Source: Peribacillus cavernae (GTDB lineage Bacteria; Bacillota; Bacilli; Bacillales; DSM-1321). Taken from it: 64,000 bases of DNA. Where the stretch lies: the NCBI RefSeq assembly GCF_003989135.1, contig NZ_RYZZ01000010.1, positions 62,001 through 126,000 on the forward strand, written 5' to 3'. The notes under the pieces are model-generated. The model ran no database searches, was not told where the DNA came from, and saw only the letters and a list, made by a program, of their open reading frames with translations. Positions 1-8,984 of the stretch are shown one piece after another; position 1 is the stretch's first letter; each line of letters begins with the position of its first letter. The position numbers and the translations under genes were made by a program.

Positions 1-791
1 TTCTTGAAAAACGGATCGTGACTGTCGGCGAACCGGGTGAAAGGTTTCGCGAAGATGCACTCCGGATGATGCGGGCGCTCCGTTTTGTCAGCCAGCTCTC
101 GTTTGAACTGGACGCACAAGCGTTCGAATCGTTGCGTAAAAATAGCTGCCTTTTAGAAAATATTGCAGTGGAACGTATTTATACGGAGTTTGAGAAACTG
201 CTGATGGGCAAAAGCAAGCAAAAAGCGCTCAAATTGTTGACTGCAAGCGGACTGTATACATATTTACCAGGACTTGCAAGTCAAAAAGAGGCCCTTGAAA
301 GATTTCAATCCCTGCCGCTGGAGAAGCTTACGGACCCTGTTGTATTGTGGACCTTGTTACTGACGGAGTGTTATGTCGATAATATAGAAACTTTTTTACG
401 AAAGTGGAAAATACCTGTAAAACAAATAAGGGAAATTCAAAGATTATTGATCCATATCGATAACAGCAGCGATTTCACAAAGGATCGAATGGCCCTTTTT
501 AACGCAGGTGTCGAGGAGGCAGTGAAGGCTGCCAGGATAATCGCGATTCTTGGCAATGAGGACGGGCGTAAAGCAGAGAGTAGCGTATATCAGGCTTTTC
601 AGGAGCTGCCTATTCAATCGATGATTGAATTAGCGGTTAATGGCAATGACCTGATAAGCTGGTTCGACCGGCGTCCAGGCCCCTGGGTAAAGGAAGAATT
701 AATGGGTATCCTCGAAGCTGTTCTTAACGGGGAGGTACGAAATCGAAAAGAAGCGGTAAAGGAGTGGCTTAAGCATTGCAAACGGATGTAA
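1..791 (+). CDS. cca: CCA-adding enzyme (tRNA nucleotidyltransferase), 5' end outside the window
   Basis: C-terminal part of the tRNA CCA-adding enzyme, which completes or repairs the 3' CCA end of tRNAs from CTP and ATP without a template. The open frame runs in from the window edge and carries the class II motif GEPGERFREDALRMMRALRF near its start, followed by the helical neck, body and tail. The GTG at 18 lies inside this conserved block, so it is not the real start; the catalytic head with its metal-binding Asp residues is upstream of the window. The next gene, birA, overlaps its 3' end by 16 bases, as in the B. subtilis order, which suggests co-transcription. Identification is firm, full length unknown. 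Confidence 0.93.
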   Translation, partial: LEKRIVTVGEPGERFREDALRMMRALRFVSQLSFELDAQAFESLRKNSCLLENIAVERIYTEFEKLLMGKSKQKALKLLTASGLYTYLPGLASQKEALERFQSLPLEKLTDPVVLWTLLLTECYVDNIETFLRKWKIPVKQIREIQRLLIHIDNSSDFTKDRMALFNAGVEEAVKAARIIAILGNEDGRKAESSVYQAFQELPIQSMIELAVNGNDLISWFDRRPGPWVKEELMGILEAVLNGEVRNRKEAVKEWLKHCKRM

Positions 792-1756
792 GAAGTAAAT
801 TGATTGAAGCATTCTCAAAAGCAGACGGGAAATTTATTTCAGGCCAGGAAATCGCAGAATATATCGGCTGTTCCCGGACTGCGGTATGGAAGCATATTGA
901 AGACTTGCGCAGTGAGGGATATGTATTGGAAGCGGTTAGGAAAAAGGGGTACCAGATTGTCAGCAAGCCTGAAAAGGTGACGGCTAATGAAATCAAGCTC
1001 GGTCTACAGACGAAAATTTTCGGGAAATCCGTCCATTATGAGGAGTCGGTTGAGTCCACTCAAAAAATCGCCCACCGGTTAGCTGGAGATGGTGCTTCGG
1101 AGGGGACTCTTGTCGTCGCTGAAGAGCAGACGTTTGGTAAGGGCAGGCTTTCCAGAAGCTGGCACTCGCCAAAACATACCGGGGTCTGGATGAGCTTAAT
1201 ACTAAGGCCTAATATTCCCTTTCACCAGGCGCCACAGTTGACGTTGCTTACTGCCGTGGCTGTCGTCCAGGGCATCGAAGAAGCAACGGATTTGATGCCA
1301 GGCATTAAATGGCCCAATGATATCCTCATTAACCAAAAGAAAGTCACCGGAATCCTGACTGAGCTTCAGGCTGAAGCCGATCGGATTCATTCAGTAATTA
1401 TTGGCATCGGGATCAACGTAAATCAAAAAAACGATGATTTTCCTGAAGATCTGCGGCAAAAAGCATCTTCCCTTTTTATTGAGTCCGGCCAGCCCGTTTC
1501 AAGGGCAAGGCTGATTCAGCATATACTGGCCAAAATGGAACAACTCTATCAGCTCTATCTCGACAAAGGCTTCACACCGATAAAAATCTTATGGGAGAGC
1601 TATGCCGTCAGTTTAGGAAAAGAAATCAAAGCATCCACATTGACGGAAACGCTTTATGGCAAAGCACTCGGGATAACGGATGAAGGTGTGCTGCTTCTTG
1701 AAGATAACGCCGGACAAATTCATACAATCTATTCCGCAGATATAGAAATCCCTTAG
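776..1756 (+). CDS. birA: Bifunctional biotin--[acetyl-CoA-carboxylase] ligase / biotin operon repressor BirA
   Basis: Makes biotinyl-5'-AMP and transfers biotin to the carrier protein of acetyl-CoA carboxylase; with bound biotinyl-AMP it dimerises and represses biotin genes. The 326-residue product has an N-terminal winged helix (CSRTAVWKHIEDLRSEGY, about residues 32-49), the ligase motif with GKGRLSR near 120, KWPND near 177 and a small C-terminal barrel. Length and both domains fit the repressor-type enzyme. Start is TTG at 776, about 10 bases after AAAGGAG and overlapping the end of cca, so translational coupling is likely. Confidence 0.95.
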   Translation: MQTDVRSKLIEAFSKADGKFISGQEIAEYIGCSRTAVWKHIEDLRSEGYVLEAVRKKGYQIVSKPEKVTANEIKLGLQTKIFGKSVHYEESVESTQKIAHRLAGDGASEGTLVVAEEQTFGKGRLSRSWHSPKHTGVWMSLILRPNIPFHQAPQLTLLTAVAVVQGIEEATDLMPGIKWPNDILINQKKVTGILTELQAEADRIHSVIIGIGINVNQKNDDFPEDLRQKASSLFIESGQPVSRARLIQHILAKMEQLYQLYLDKGFTPIKILWESYAVSLGKEIKASTLTETLYGKALGITDEGVLLLEDNAGQIHTIYSADIEIP

Positions 1757-1770
1757 TATAGTAAAGTAAT

Positions 1771-1798
1771 AGCAATTTTGAAAAGAAATTGGTATAAT
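1771..1798 (+). promoter_or_regulatory. Candidate extended -10 promoter for panBCD
   Basis: TGGTATAAT at 1790-1798 is a good extended -10 element (TGn before TATAAT). The -35 region is poor, as is common for extended -10 promoters. It lies about 100 bases before panB, in the only sizeable gap after birA. Confidence 0.5.
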
Positions 1799-1901
1799 TC
1801 CTTTGGGCAGTATCTTAGGTGAACTGCACCTGGTAAGAAAATAATAAAACAAATTTCTGCCTTGATCCAGGATGCTGGACGGGGACGGAGGGATGAAACT
1901 A

Positions 1902-2738
1902 ATGAAACGATCTGGACAATTTATGAAAATGAAACAAAACAACGAAAAGATTGTTATGCTGACAGCCTACGATTTTCCGACCGCCAAGTTAGCAGAACAG
2001 GCCGACGTGGACATGATCCTTGTCGGAGACTCCTTAGGAATGGTTGTGCTCGGATATGAGTCAACGATCCCGGTGACAGTTGACGACATGATCCACCATA
2101 CAAAAGCCGTTAAAAGAGGTGCGAGGGATACCTTTGTTGTCACGGATATGCCTTTTATGAGTTATCACCTTTCGCTGGACGAGACTTTAAAAAATGCTGC
2201 ACGCATTTTTCAGGAAGGCCAGGCGGATGCGGTCAAGGTTGAAGGGGCGGAAGATGTGATCGGAAAAATCGCTGCCCTGACAAACGCCGGCGTTCCGGTA
2301 GTGGGCCATCTCGGGTTAACTCCGCAGTCTGTCGGCGTGCTTGGCGGATATAAAGTACAGGGGAAAGATGCAGACGCAGCACAAAAGCTGCTCGAGGATG
2401 CAAAGAAGTGCGAGGAAGCGGGAGCGATCGCTTTAGTGCTTGAGTGTGTGCCGCATCAGGTTTCTGAAATGATTACCAAAGCGCTGGACATTCCCACCAT
2501 CGGGATTGGTGCTGGCGCGGAGTCGGACGGACAGGTGCTTGTTTTCCATGACGTCATCAATTACGGTGTGGACCGTGTCCCTAAATTCGTGAAGACATAC
2601 GGAGATGCGAACGGGCTGATTACAGCCGCGCTATCCCAATATGTCAAAGAGGTTAAAGCAAATGAATTCCCTGAAGAGAAACATACCTTTTCAATGAATG
2701 AAGGAGAAGTGGCTGCCTTATACGGAGGCAAATCATGA
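1902..2738 (+). CDS. panB: 3-methyl-2-oxobutanoate hydroxymethyltransferase (ketopantoate hydroxymethyltransferase)
   Basis: First committed step of pantothenate (vitamin B5, CoA precursor) synthesis: adds a hydroxymethyl group from methylene-tetrahydrofolate to 2-oxoisovalerate. The barrel enzyme shows the family blocks [29 protein letters not shown] (metal-binding Asp), [18 protein letters not shown] and GGYKVQGK. I chose ATG at 1902 because GGAGGG at 1887-1892 sits about 10 bases before it and the product then has the usual length of 278; ATG codons at 1893 and 1872 are alternatives. The stop overlaps the panC start (ATGA), so panB, panC and panD form one operon. Confidence 0.95.
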   Translation: MKRSGQFMKMKQNNEKIVMLTAYDFPTAKLAEQADVDMILVGDSLGMVVLGYESTIPVTVDDMIHHTKAVKRGARDTFVVTDMPFMSYHLSLDETLKNAARIFQEGQADAVKVEGAEDVIGKIAALTNAGVPVVGHLGLTPQSVGVLGGYKVQGKDADAAQKLLEDAKKCEEAGAIALVLECVPHQVSEMITKALDIPTIGIGAGAESDGQVLVFHDVINYGVDRVPKFVKTYGDANGLITAALSQYVKEVKANEFPEEKHTFSMNEGEVAALYGGKS

Positions 2739-3583
2739 AAATAATTACCGTAGCACGTGACATGCAGCGAACGATCCGCGCGGAAAAGAGAGCCGGGAAA
2801 TCTGTTGGCTTCGTCCCTACGATGGGTTACCTTCACGAGGGACATCGAAGACTTTTGACAAATGCCAGGAGAGAAAATGATCTTGTTGTTCTCAGCATCT
2901 TTGTCAATCCGACACAATTCGGGCCGAACGAAGATTTTGAAACGTATCCGCGCGATATGAACAGAGATGAAAAAATCGCAGAAGAAGCAGGTGTCGATTT
3001 TATCTTTTTCCCGGCGGTGCAAGAAATGTATCATGACGAACCATCCGTAAACGTCACCGTCCAAAACCGTACCGCTGTTTTATGCGGCAGAAAAAGGCCA
3101 GGGCACTTTGACGGGGTTGCCACCGTACTGACAAAACTCTTTCATATCATCCAGCCGGACAAGGCTTACTTTGGCATGAAAGATGCCCAGCAGATTGCCG
3201 TAATCGATGGATTGATCAAGGATTTCCATTTTGATATTGAACTGGTCCCGGTCCCGACTGTCCGCGAAGAAGATGGTCTTGCGAAGAGTTCGCGCAATGT
3301 GTATCTCCATCAGGAAGAGCGCAGGGAAGCGAAGGAATTATACCAAAGCCTTCAGCTTGCCAAACGGGCAATTGAAGACGGGGTTGCCAGCCCGGCACGT
3401 ATTGCCGGTATGATAAGGGAGCATCTCGAAGCATCTACGAGCGGTGAAGTGGATTATATTGAGATCTATTCATATCCCGATTTGGAACCGCTTGAAAAGC
3501 TGAAGGGTAAAATCATTATCGCCCTGGCTGTGAAGTTTAAACAGGCAAGGTTGATTGATAATATCACGATGGCATTATCCTAG
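2735..3583 (+). CDS. panC: Pantothenate synthetase (pantoate--beta-alanine ligase)
   Basis: Condenses pantoate with beta-alanine using ATP via a pantoyl-adenylate. The 282-residue product has the nucleotidyltransferase HIGH-like motif in [10 protein letters not shown] near residues 28-37, the substrate motif [13 protein letters not shown], the [11 protein letters not shown] block and the KMSKS-like segment KSSRNVYL. It starts inside the panB stop codon, giving tight coupling. Together with panD, which supplies beta-alanine, the operon makes all enzymes needed to join both halves of pantothenate. Confidence 0.95.
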   Translation: MKIITVARDMQRTIRAEKRAGKSVGFVPTMGYLHEGHRRLLTNARRENDLVVLSIFVNPTQFGPNEDFETYPRDMNRDEKIAEEAGVDFIFFPAVQEMYHDEPSVNVTVQNRTAVLCGRKRPGHFDGVATVLTKLFHIIQPDKAYFGMKDAQQIAVIDGLIKDFHFDIELVPVPTVREEDGLAKSSRNVYLHQEERREAKELYQSLQLAKRAIEDGVASPARIAGMIREHLEASTSGEVDYIEIYSYPDLEPLEKLKGKIIIALAVKFKQARLIDNITMALS

Positions 3584-3612
3584 CATCTTAGAATGATTAA
3601 GGGGGAATCTGC

Positions 3613-3996
3613 ATGTTTCGTACAATGATGAATGGGAAGATACACCGCGCACGTGTTACGGAGGCAAATTTGAACTATGTAGGAAGTGTTACCATCGATG
3701 AAGATCTTCTCGATGCTGTCGGTATGCTTCCCAATGAAAAAGTGGCGATTGTAAATAATAACAATGGGGCAAGATTGGAAACATATATCATCGCCGGGGA
3801 AAGAGGCAGCGGCGTGGTATGCCTGAATGGGGCAGCGGCAAGATTGGTTCAGCCGGATGATATCGTCATCATTATTTCATATGCGATTATTCCGGAAGAA
3901 AAGATCCATGATCATAAGCCGAAAGTGGCTATTATGGATGAAAATAATCGGATTGTTGATCTGATCGCCCATGAACCTGAAGCTACGATTATGTAA
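3613..3996 (+). CDS. panD: Aspartate 1-decarboxylase proenzyme
   Basis: Makes beta-alanine from aspartate for pantothenate synthesis. The 127-residue proenzyme has the self-cleavage site Gly24-Ser25 in [11 protein letters not shown]; cleavage turns Ser25 into the pyruvoyl cofactor. Tyr58-type and NGAAARL segments of the family are also present. An RBS (AAGGGGGA) precedes ATG 3613. It is the last gene of panBCD: a dispersed repeat starts directly after the stop codon and a strong terminator follows. Confidence 0.96.
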   Translation: MFRTMMNGKIHRARVTEANLNYVGSVTIDEDLLDAVGMLPNEKVAIVNNNNGARLETYIIAGERGSGVVCLNGAAARLVQPDDIVIIISYAIIPEEKIHDHKPKVAIMDENNRIVDLIAHEPEATIM

Positions 3997-4187
3997 TAAG
4001 AAAAGCGGAAGCGCCTTGTAAAAAGGAACATCGACTAAGATCCGCCACGTCCTGTGGCGAACGTCGACGTCAGCGCATCCTGCGCAAGTCCGACAAGCAT
4101 AAGGCGAGCACAGAAAGAAGGCGTTCTTTCCTTCTTACTGTGATTGACTTATGACCTCGAGGGGCTAGGCTGCTTGCGCTAGACATT
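3997..4187. repeat. Dispersed structured repeat, copy 1
   Basis: About 190 bases of GC-richer sequence that begins right at the panD stop. It recurs in opposite orientation at 41225-41462 and in shortened form at 16406-16532. Shared blocks include AAAAGCGGAAGCGCCTTG, GGAACATCGACTAAGATC, CGTCGACGTCAGCGCATCC and CCTCGAGGGGCTAGGC. The middle carries a copy-specific hairpin (CAGAAAGAAGG..CCTTCTTACTG). There is no coding capacity. It looks like a palindromic intergenic element of the REP or MITE kind. Confidence 0.8.
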
Positions 4188-4189
4188 TT

Positions 4190-4218
4190 AAAAAATCCCT
4201 CGCTTTGAGGGATTTTTT
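4190..4218 (+). terminator. Rho-independent terminator after panBCD
   Basis: A 12-base stem (AAAAAATCCCTC / GAGGGATTTTTT) with a 5-base loop and a T run. It closes the pan operon and the repeat transcript before dinG. Confidence 0.88.
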
Positions 4219-4267
4219 AGTTAGAGAAATTTCAACATAAGGAAGCGATTCATCACGAACGTTCCTT

Positions 4268-4295
4268 TTGCTCGTATTACGTGATATGGTATATA
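4268..4295 (+). promoter_or_regulatory. Candidate sigma-A promoter for dinG
   Basis: TTGCTC, 16-base spacer, TATATA with a TGG just before the -10. It lies about 60 bases upstream of the dinG start and directly after the pan terminator. Confidence 0.45.
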
Positions 4296-4353
4296 AAAAA
4301 GTGACCAACAGGATGATCATTCAATGAAGGAAATGTTTTGAGGTGTACAATAT

Positions 4354-7134
4354 ATGTCGCAGCGATACGTGGTAATAGATTTAGAAACAACCGGCAACTC
4401 ACCGAAAAAGGGCGACAGGATTATCCAATTTGCTGGAACCGCTATTGAAAATGGCAAAATTGTTGATGAGTATTCAACATTTATCTATCCGGAACAGGAT
4501 ATTCCGGTTTTTATTGAAGAGCTTACCGGAATTAATAATGAGATGGTCAAGAGTGCTCCGGTTTTTGAAGCGGTTGCCCCTAAAATCGCTGATTTCCTCG
4601 AGGATTCGTGTTTTGTTGCCCATAATGTATTATTCGATTTATCTTTCCTGCAGGAGGAATTGAAACGCTGCGGTTTCGAAGGTTTTTATGGATCGACGAT
4701 TGATACGGTAGAACTTGCGAAAATTGTAAAACCGACCTCGGATAGTTATAAATTGAATCAGCTTGCACGTGACGCAAATCTGGAACATGATCGGCCTCAT
4801 CGTGCCGATAGCGATGCTTATGTCACAGCACTCCTGTTTATCGAACTGAAAAAGCGACTTCAATTGCTTCCGTTAATTACACTAAAACAGCTATATAAGC
4901 TTTCTTTTTCACTGAAAAGTGAGATTTCTGAGCTGCTAGATGTACTTATTAGCCAAAAACTAACACGGAGCGAAGTCCGCCGCCTTGATATCGAAACGTT
5001 CCGGGGCCTTGCCTTAAAAAAGGTTAATCGAATAGATACATACAGAGAAAATCCATCCCCTCGTTTTCCAGAGAACCATGAGGAAAGGTTAAAGGGAATC
5101 AGAAGAACAAAGCCGGAGATGGAGTACAGGGAAGGCCAATTGAAAATGATGGATACCGTTTATGAATCATTTCAGGAAAGCCGCGATTCCATGATTGAAG
5201 CCGGAACAGGCATCGGAAAATCATTGGGGTACCTTTTTCCGGCTGCATATTTTGCAAAAGAAACTCATAAAACGGTTGTTGTTTCGACTTATACCATCCA
5301 GCTTCAAGAGCAGCTGCTTCAAAAGGAAGTGCCAAAATTAAAAGAGATGCTCCCTTTTCCGATCCATGTCGTTTTATTAAAGGGCAGAGGCAACTATTTA
5401 AGTTTGGCCAAATTCGAACGGGCTCTTCGCCAGAAAGATGATAATTATGAAACGGCACTTACCAAGATGCAGATACTCGTCTGGCTCACGGAAACAGACA
5501 CAGGAGATAGAGATGAGTTGAATTTAACAAGTGGCGGGCTGCTGTTTTGGGAAAGGCTACAAAGCGATGATCATACCTATCCTGGATTGCTTCAGCCCTG
5601 GTCTGGTGCCGATTTTTATCAAAGGGCCAGGCGTGTCGCGGAAACAGCGGACATTATTGTAACCAATCACGCGTACTTAATGGCAGATCTACTTTCTAAA
5701 GACAGGCTGATTCCGAGTGAGGGTTACATGATCCTCGATGAAGCGCACCATTTAGAGCAGGCAGCGTCCAAATATTTGGGTACGAGGTTCGATTATGTTT
5801 CAGTTAAAACACAGTTAAACCGGTTAGGGGCATATGATCAAAAGCAGCTGTTGTTCCGCCTGGAAAAAATGGTTCGCGAAAAGAAACTTGAACATGTAAG
5901 GCCTATCTCTGTTTTAGAACAATCGCTCAATGACTTTATGTACGAATTTGAGCAATTGTTCTATATGCTGGCCGGAAAAGCGGAGAAGCATGTAAAAAAC
6001 GAAGGCCCGAAAGCAATGGCAATAAAAGTCAAAGAGAACGGAGAATGGAAGCAGGTAACAATACTTGCAGAGAGATTGATTGAGCATTTATTTTTACTTG
6101 CTGAGGGGCTGGCTGAGCGCGTCTCTGCCTTAAACCAACTGGACTTAGGAAGAAATGCTTTGTTTTTCCTTAATGAACTCGAATTGTTGATCGTTCACAT
6201 TGACGAACTGAGATTAACATTAGAGGAATTTTTCGTTCACCCGTCAAACTATGCTGTTTATTGGCTTAATTATATACCATCAGCACCGCATCATGGACTT
6301 TCGCTATCGTCCCAGCCAGTTTCTGCAGCCAGTCTTATATGGGAAACCTTTTTTGCCGCTCAAAAAAGTGTTGTCATGACTTCGGCAACATTATCAGTAA
6401 AGAAATCGTTCCGCTTTTTTAAAAGGCTGCTGGGCATTGAAAATCTGGACATTAAAAGTGAAATTTTTCCTTCTCCCTTTGATTTTGCAAAAAACATGAG
6501 GGCGTTCGTTTCAAGTGAGATGCCGGAAGTCAATTCGATATCTCTTGAGGGGTTTACCGACGCTGCATCCGCACATCTTATTGCAATAGCAAAAGCTGCC
6601 CGCGGCAGAACGATGATTTTGTTTACTTCCCACGATATGCTGCAGCGTACGCATCATAAGGTGAAAAAGTCAGGGCTGCTTGAGGAGTACACGATCCTGG
6701 CGCAGGGTATAACCGGCGGGAGCAAGATGAAATTGCTTAGGAATTTCCAAAGCTTTGATAAGGCGCTTTTGTTTGGAACGACAAGCCTGTGGGAAGGGGT
6801 TGATATACCCGGCGAAAGACTTTCCTGCCTGGTAATAGTCCGGCTTCCGTTTTCCCCGCCTGATGAACCTGTAACTGAGGCAAAGTGCTCGCTTCTCGAA
6901 AAACAGGGGAGGAATCCATTTACGGAACATTCACTCCCGGAAGCAGTCCTGAGATTTCGCCAGGGATTTGGCAGATTGATCAGAACCGATAGAGATAAAG
7001 GGGTCTTGATCGTTTTGGACAGGCGAATTACCGCCAGCAGGTATGGAAAAGAGTTTATTTCTGCGATTCCCCAGATCCAATGGGAGGAGATCGGCCTCAA
7101 CAAAATGAAAGAAAAAATAAAGGATTGGATCTAA
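4354..7134 (+). CDS. dinG: ATP-dependent helicase DinG with N-terminal 3'-5' exonuclease domain
   Basis: Fusion of a DnaQ-like DEDDh exonuclease to an XPD/Rad3-type superfamily 2 helicase, the normal architecture in Firmicutes. Exonuclease motifs: DLETTG at 9-14, VAHNVLFD near 88, HRADSD at 149-154. Helicase motifs: Walker A EAGTGIGKS near 283, DEAHH near 461, motif VI QGFGRLIRT near 870. I see no four-cysteine iron-sulfur insert between motifs I and II, unlike E. coli DinG. The 926-residue length is typical. The ATG follows GAGGTG at a normal distance. In Gram-positive bacteria this protein is chiefly a nuclease acting on single-stranded DNA and RNA (family knowledge). Confidence 0.93.
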   Translation: MSQRYVVIDLETTGNSPKKGDRIIQFAGTAIENGKIVDEYSTFIYPEQDIPVFIEELTGINNEMVKSAPVFEAVAPKIADFLEDSCFVAHNVLFDLSFLQEELKRCGFEGFYGSTIDTVELAKIVKPTSDSYKLNQLARDANLEHDRPHRADSDAYVTALLFIELKKRLQLLPLITLKQLYKLSFSLKSEISELLDVLISQKLTRSEVRRLDIETFRGLALKKVNRIDTYRENPSPRFPENHEERLKGIRRTKPEMEYREGQLKMMDTVYESFQESRDSMIEAGTGIGKSLGYLFPAAYFAKETHKTVVVSTYTIQLQEQLLQKEVPKLKEMLPFPIHVVLLKGRGNYLSLAKFERALRQKDDNYETALTKMQILVWLTETDTGDRDELNLTSGGLLFWERLQSDDHTYPGLLQPWSGADFYQRARRVAETADIIVTNHAYLMADLLSKDRLIPSEGYMILDEAHHLEQAASKYLGTRFDYVSVKTQLNRLGAYDQKQLLFRLEKMVREKKLEHVRPISVLEQSLNDFMYEFEQLFYMLAGKAEKHVKNEGPKAMAIKVKENGEWKQVTILAERLIEHLFLLAEGLAERVSALNQLDLGRNALFFLNELELLIVHIDELRLTLEEFFVHPSNYAVYWLNYIPSAPHHGLSLSSQPVSAASLIWETFFAAQKSVVMTSATLSVKKSFRFFKRLLGIENLDIKSEIFPSPFDFAKNMRAFVSSEMPEVNSISLEGFTDAASAHLIAIAKAARGRTMILFTSHDMLQRTHHKVKKSGLLEEYTILAQGITGGSKMKLLRNFQSFDKALLFGTTSLWEGVDIPGERLSCLVIVRLPFSPPDEPVTEAKCSLLEKQGRNPFTEHSLPEAVLRFRQGFGRLIRTDRDKGVLIVLDRRITASRYGKEFISAIPQIQWEEIGLNKMKEKIKDWI

Positions 7135-7280
7135 GCTATGTGCCTCTTACAAATTTGGAAAGCTGCTTGTGGAAGTGTTGTCCCGCTAGCACGAAGAAAT
7201 ACTCGCTTGCGGCAAAAGGCGGAATAAATTCCAAAAATATAGGCAATCTATGGATATAAAATCATGTTGGAGGGTTAACC

Positions 7281-8123
7281 ATGAAGCTGATTTTTTCCAT
7301 TATTATTGCTCTGTCCGGATGGCTGCCGAATATAGATGATGAGTCAGTGATACCTGATGAGATAGAGAAAATCGATTTGAATCTGATGGAAAATGAATAT
7401 GCATTCACCTTTTTTGATCTGAGCAGCGGCGATGCAGCCATTCTCCAGGCAGAGGATGGTTCGACCATTTTGATTAATACAGGAACGGCCGCCGAAGAAA
7501 ATAAACTGAAAAAGTGGCTTACGCTGTACGGGGTGAAGAAGATTGATGCTGTTATCCTGACAAAAGCCACAAAAGGCTACGATGATAATGTGAAGAATAT
7601 CGTCACCGAATATAACGTTCCCAGGGTCATTGCCGGAAAAAAGATGGAGAATAGGGTAAACAGCATACTCAGTGATCTGCAAGGAGTGGAGCTCAGTCTG
7701 TGGAGCGAGCAATCGAAGGAAACCTTTTTGGATGAAATTGAAATTAGTGTGATTCATGAAAATGATACTAAAGAGGAAGGGCTTGATTTATCGTTTAAGA
7801 TAAAGGACAATTATCTTCTGTATGTAACATCATCTTCTGAAAAAATTAGAAACAAACTCATGGAATTGAATCCTTCTGATGTCCAAATTATAAAGGCGCC
7901 TTATAATGCCATGCCTTTTGCAACAGCTGAACACCTTGATCCCCAGGCTGTAATCCTTAGCGAACAGGTTGACAAAGCAGTCGAAAGAGAAATGGTCCAG
8001 AAATTCCGCGAAATGTGGATTGAGGTTTTTAACACCGCCAAACAAGGAACAGTGACAGCGAAATTCACAAAAACAACTCATGAAATTTTTCCAATAAAGA
8101 ATTTCCTTAATACCAGGAAGTGA
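7281..8123 (+). CDS. Degenerate metallo-beta-lactamase-fold protein (ComEC C-terminal-domain-like)
   Basis: 280 residues with an N-terminal hydrophobic stretch (about 3-15, likely signal or anchor) and a fold resembling the exported MBL domain of ComEC: FTFFDLSSGDAAILQAEDG, then ILINTG, then KIDAVILTKATKGYDDN. In active relatives the last segment reads LTHxDxDHxGG; here the metal-binding His residues are replaced, so it is probably not a metallohydrolase. It sits between dinG and ypmA, an interval that holds no such gene in the B. subtilis order as I recall it. GGAGGG precedes the ATG. Function unknown; a binding or scaffold role outside the membrane is possible. Confidence 0.65.
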   Translation: MKLIFSIIIALSGWLPNIDDESVIPDEIEKIDLNLMENEYAFTFFDLSSGDAAILQAEDGSTILINTGTAAEENKLKKWLTLYGVKKIDAVILTKATKGYDDNVKNIVTEYNVPRVIAGKKMENRVNSILSDLQGVELSLWSEQSKETFLDEIEISVIHENDTKEEGLDLSFKIKDNYLLYVTSSSEKIRNKLMELNPSDVQIIKAPYNAMPFATAEHLDPQAVILSEQVDKAVEREMVQKFREMWIEVFNTAKQGTVTAKFTKTTHEIFPIKNFLNTRK

Positions 8124-8223
8124 GACAGTCTCCATGAAGGGAAAGCAGTCTGATTAACGCGCTGACCGGGTTTCGGATATTGACTAAAATAATCAAGAAA
8201 TATTATCGAAAATAAAGCCAAGC

Positions 8224-8232
8224 TGTTATAAT
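8224..8232 (+). promoter_or_regulatory. Extended -10 element upstream of ypmA
   Basis: TGTTATAAT, a match to the extended -10 consensus, about 74 bases before ypmA. The -35 is weak. It is a likely start point for ypmA-ypmB-aspB-asnS. Confidence 0.45.
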
Positions 8233-8305
8233 GAGAAAAGCGCTGCTAGTATCCGCTTGTTTTGAAAGAATATGAGACAGTAGAAATTTATTGGGGGAAT
8301 TATGG

Positions 8306-8476
8306 ATGGAAAGCAAAATTGAAGTGCTTTCGACGGTTACGATTGAAAACTCGCCGGATCTATACAAGGTCGTCGATGCTTTGAACCGGACTTTAAAAGA
8401 AAAAGACTTAATGTTCGGGCTGGCGCTCGACTCAGAAAATCAGGAAAAAGCGATATTTACGATTTATCGTACATAG
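8306..8476 (+). CDS. ypmA: YpmA family small protein
   Basis: 56-residue conserved Bacillus protein of unknown role (MESKIEVLSTVTIENSPDLY...). The gene is found directly before ypmB and aspB across Bacillaceae. ATG 8306 is chosen because GGGGGAA at 8293-8299 gives good spacing and the length matches B. subtilis YpmA; an upstream TTG at 8291 would place the RBS inside the gene. No membrane segment or metal motif is visible. Confidence 0.85.
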   Translation: MESKIEVLSTVTIENSPDLYKVVDALNRTLKEKDLMFGLALDSENQEKAIFTIYRT

Positions 8477-8491
8477 AAAGAGTGACTTTAC

Positions 8492-8968
8492 TTGAAAAAA
8501 TGGCTGATTGTTTCTGCGATCATTGTCGTTGTTTTTATTGGCTTTACAGCCGGTGCGTACATAAATGCGTTAGGGCCAAAGAAAGATGCTGCCAGGGAAT
8601 CCTTTCAATCTGCAAGAAAGATAAGCGGACTTGTCACAATGGACGAGTTTTATATTTATAATGGAAAGGATTCCTACAATGTGGTGATTGGCAAAACGAA
8701 AGATGGCGAAAAAAAGGTCGTTTGGCTGCCGAATGATAACAAGAAAAAGCCGGTCACGGAAAATTACCATGACGGAAAATCGGAAAAAGAAATTTTGCAA
8801 ATTGCTGAAAAACAACTCCATCCTGAAAAAATTATTTCCGTCAAACTGGGCATGGAAAGCAGCACACCGCTTTGGGAAGTCACATATCTTGATGAATCGA
8901 ACAGGTATAATTATGACTATTATGATTTCCAGTCAGGGGAATGGCTGAAATATTATCGAAGTATATAG
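8492..8968 (+). CDS. tseB: Cell wall elongation regulator TseB-like membrane protein (YpmB)
   Basis: 158 residues with one N-terminal membrane anchor (about 4-24) and an extracellular PepSY-like two-domain region (TMDEFYIYNGKDSYNVV, WEVTYLD, YYDFQSGEW). In B. subtilis, YpmB/TseB works with the PBP2A elongation machinery at the lateral wall (family knowledge). The start is TTG at 8492, 15 bases after ypmA. It precedes aspB by 16 bases, so the three are one operon. Confidence 0.85.
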   Translation: MKKWLIVSAIIVVVFIGFTAGAYINALGPKKDAARESFQSARKISGLVTMDEFYIYNGKDSYNVVIGKTKDGEKKVVWLPNDNKKKPVTENYHDGKSEKEILQIAEKQLHPEKIISVKLGMESSTPLWEVTYLDESNRYNYDYYDFQSGEWLKYYRSI

Positions 8969-8984
8969 AATGGGGGATCATTTC

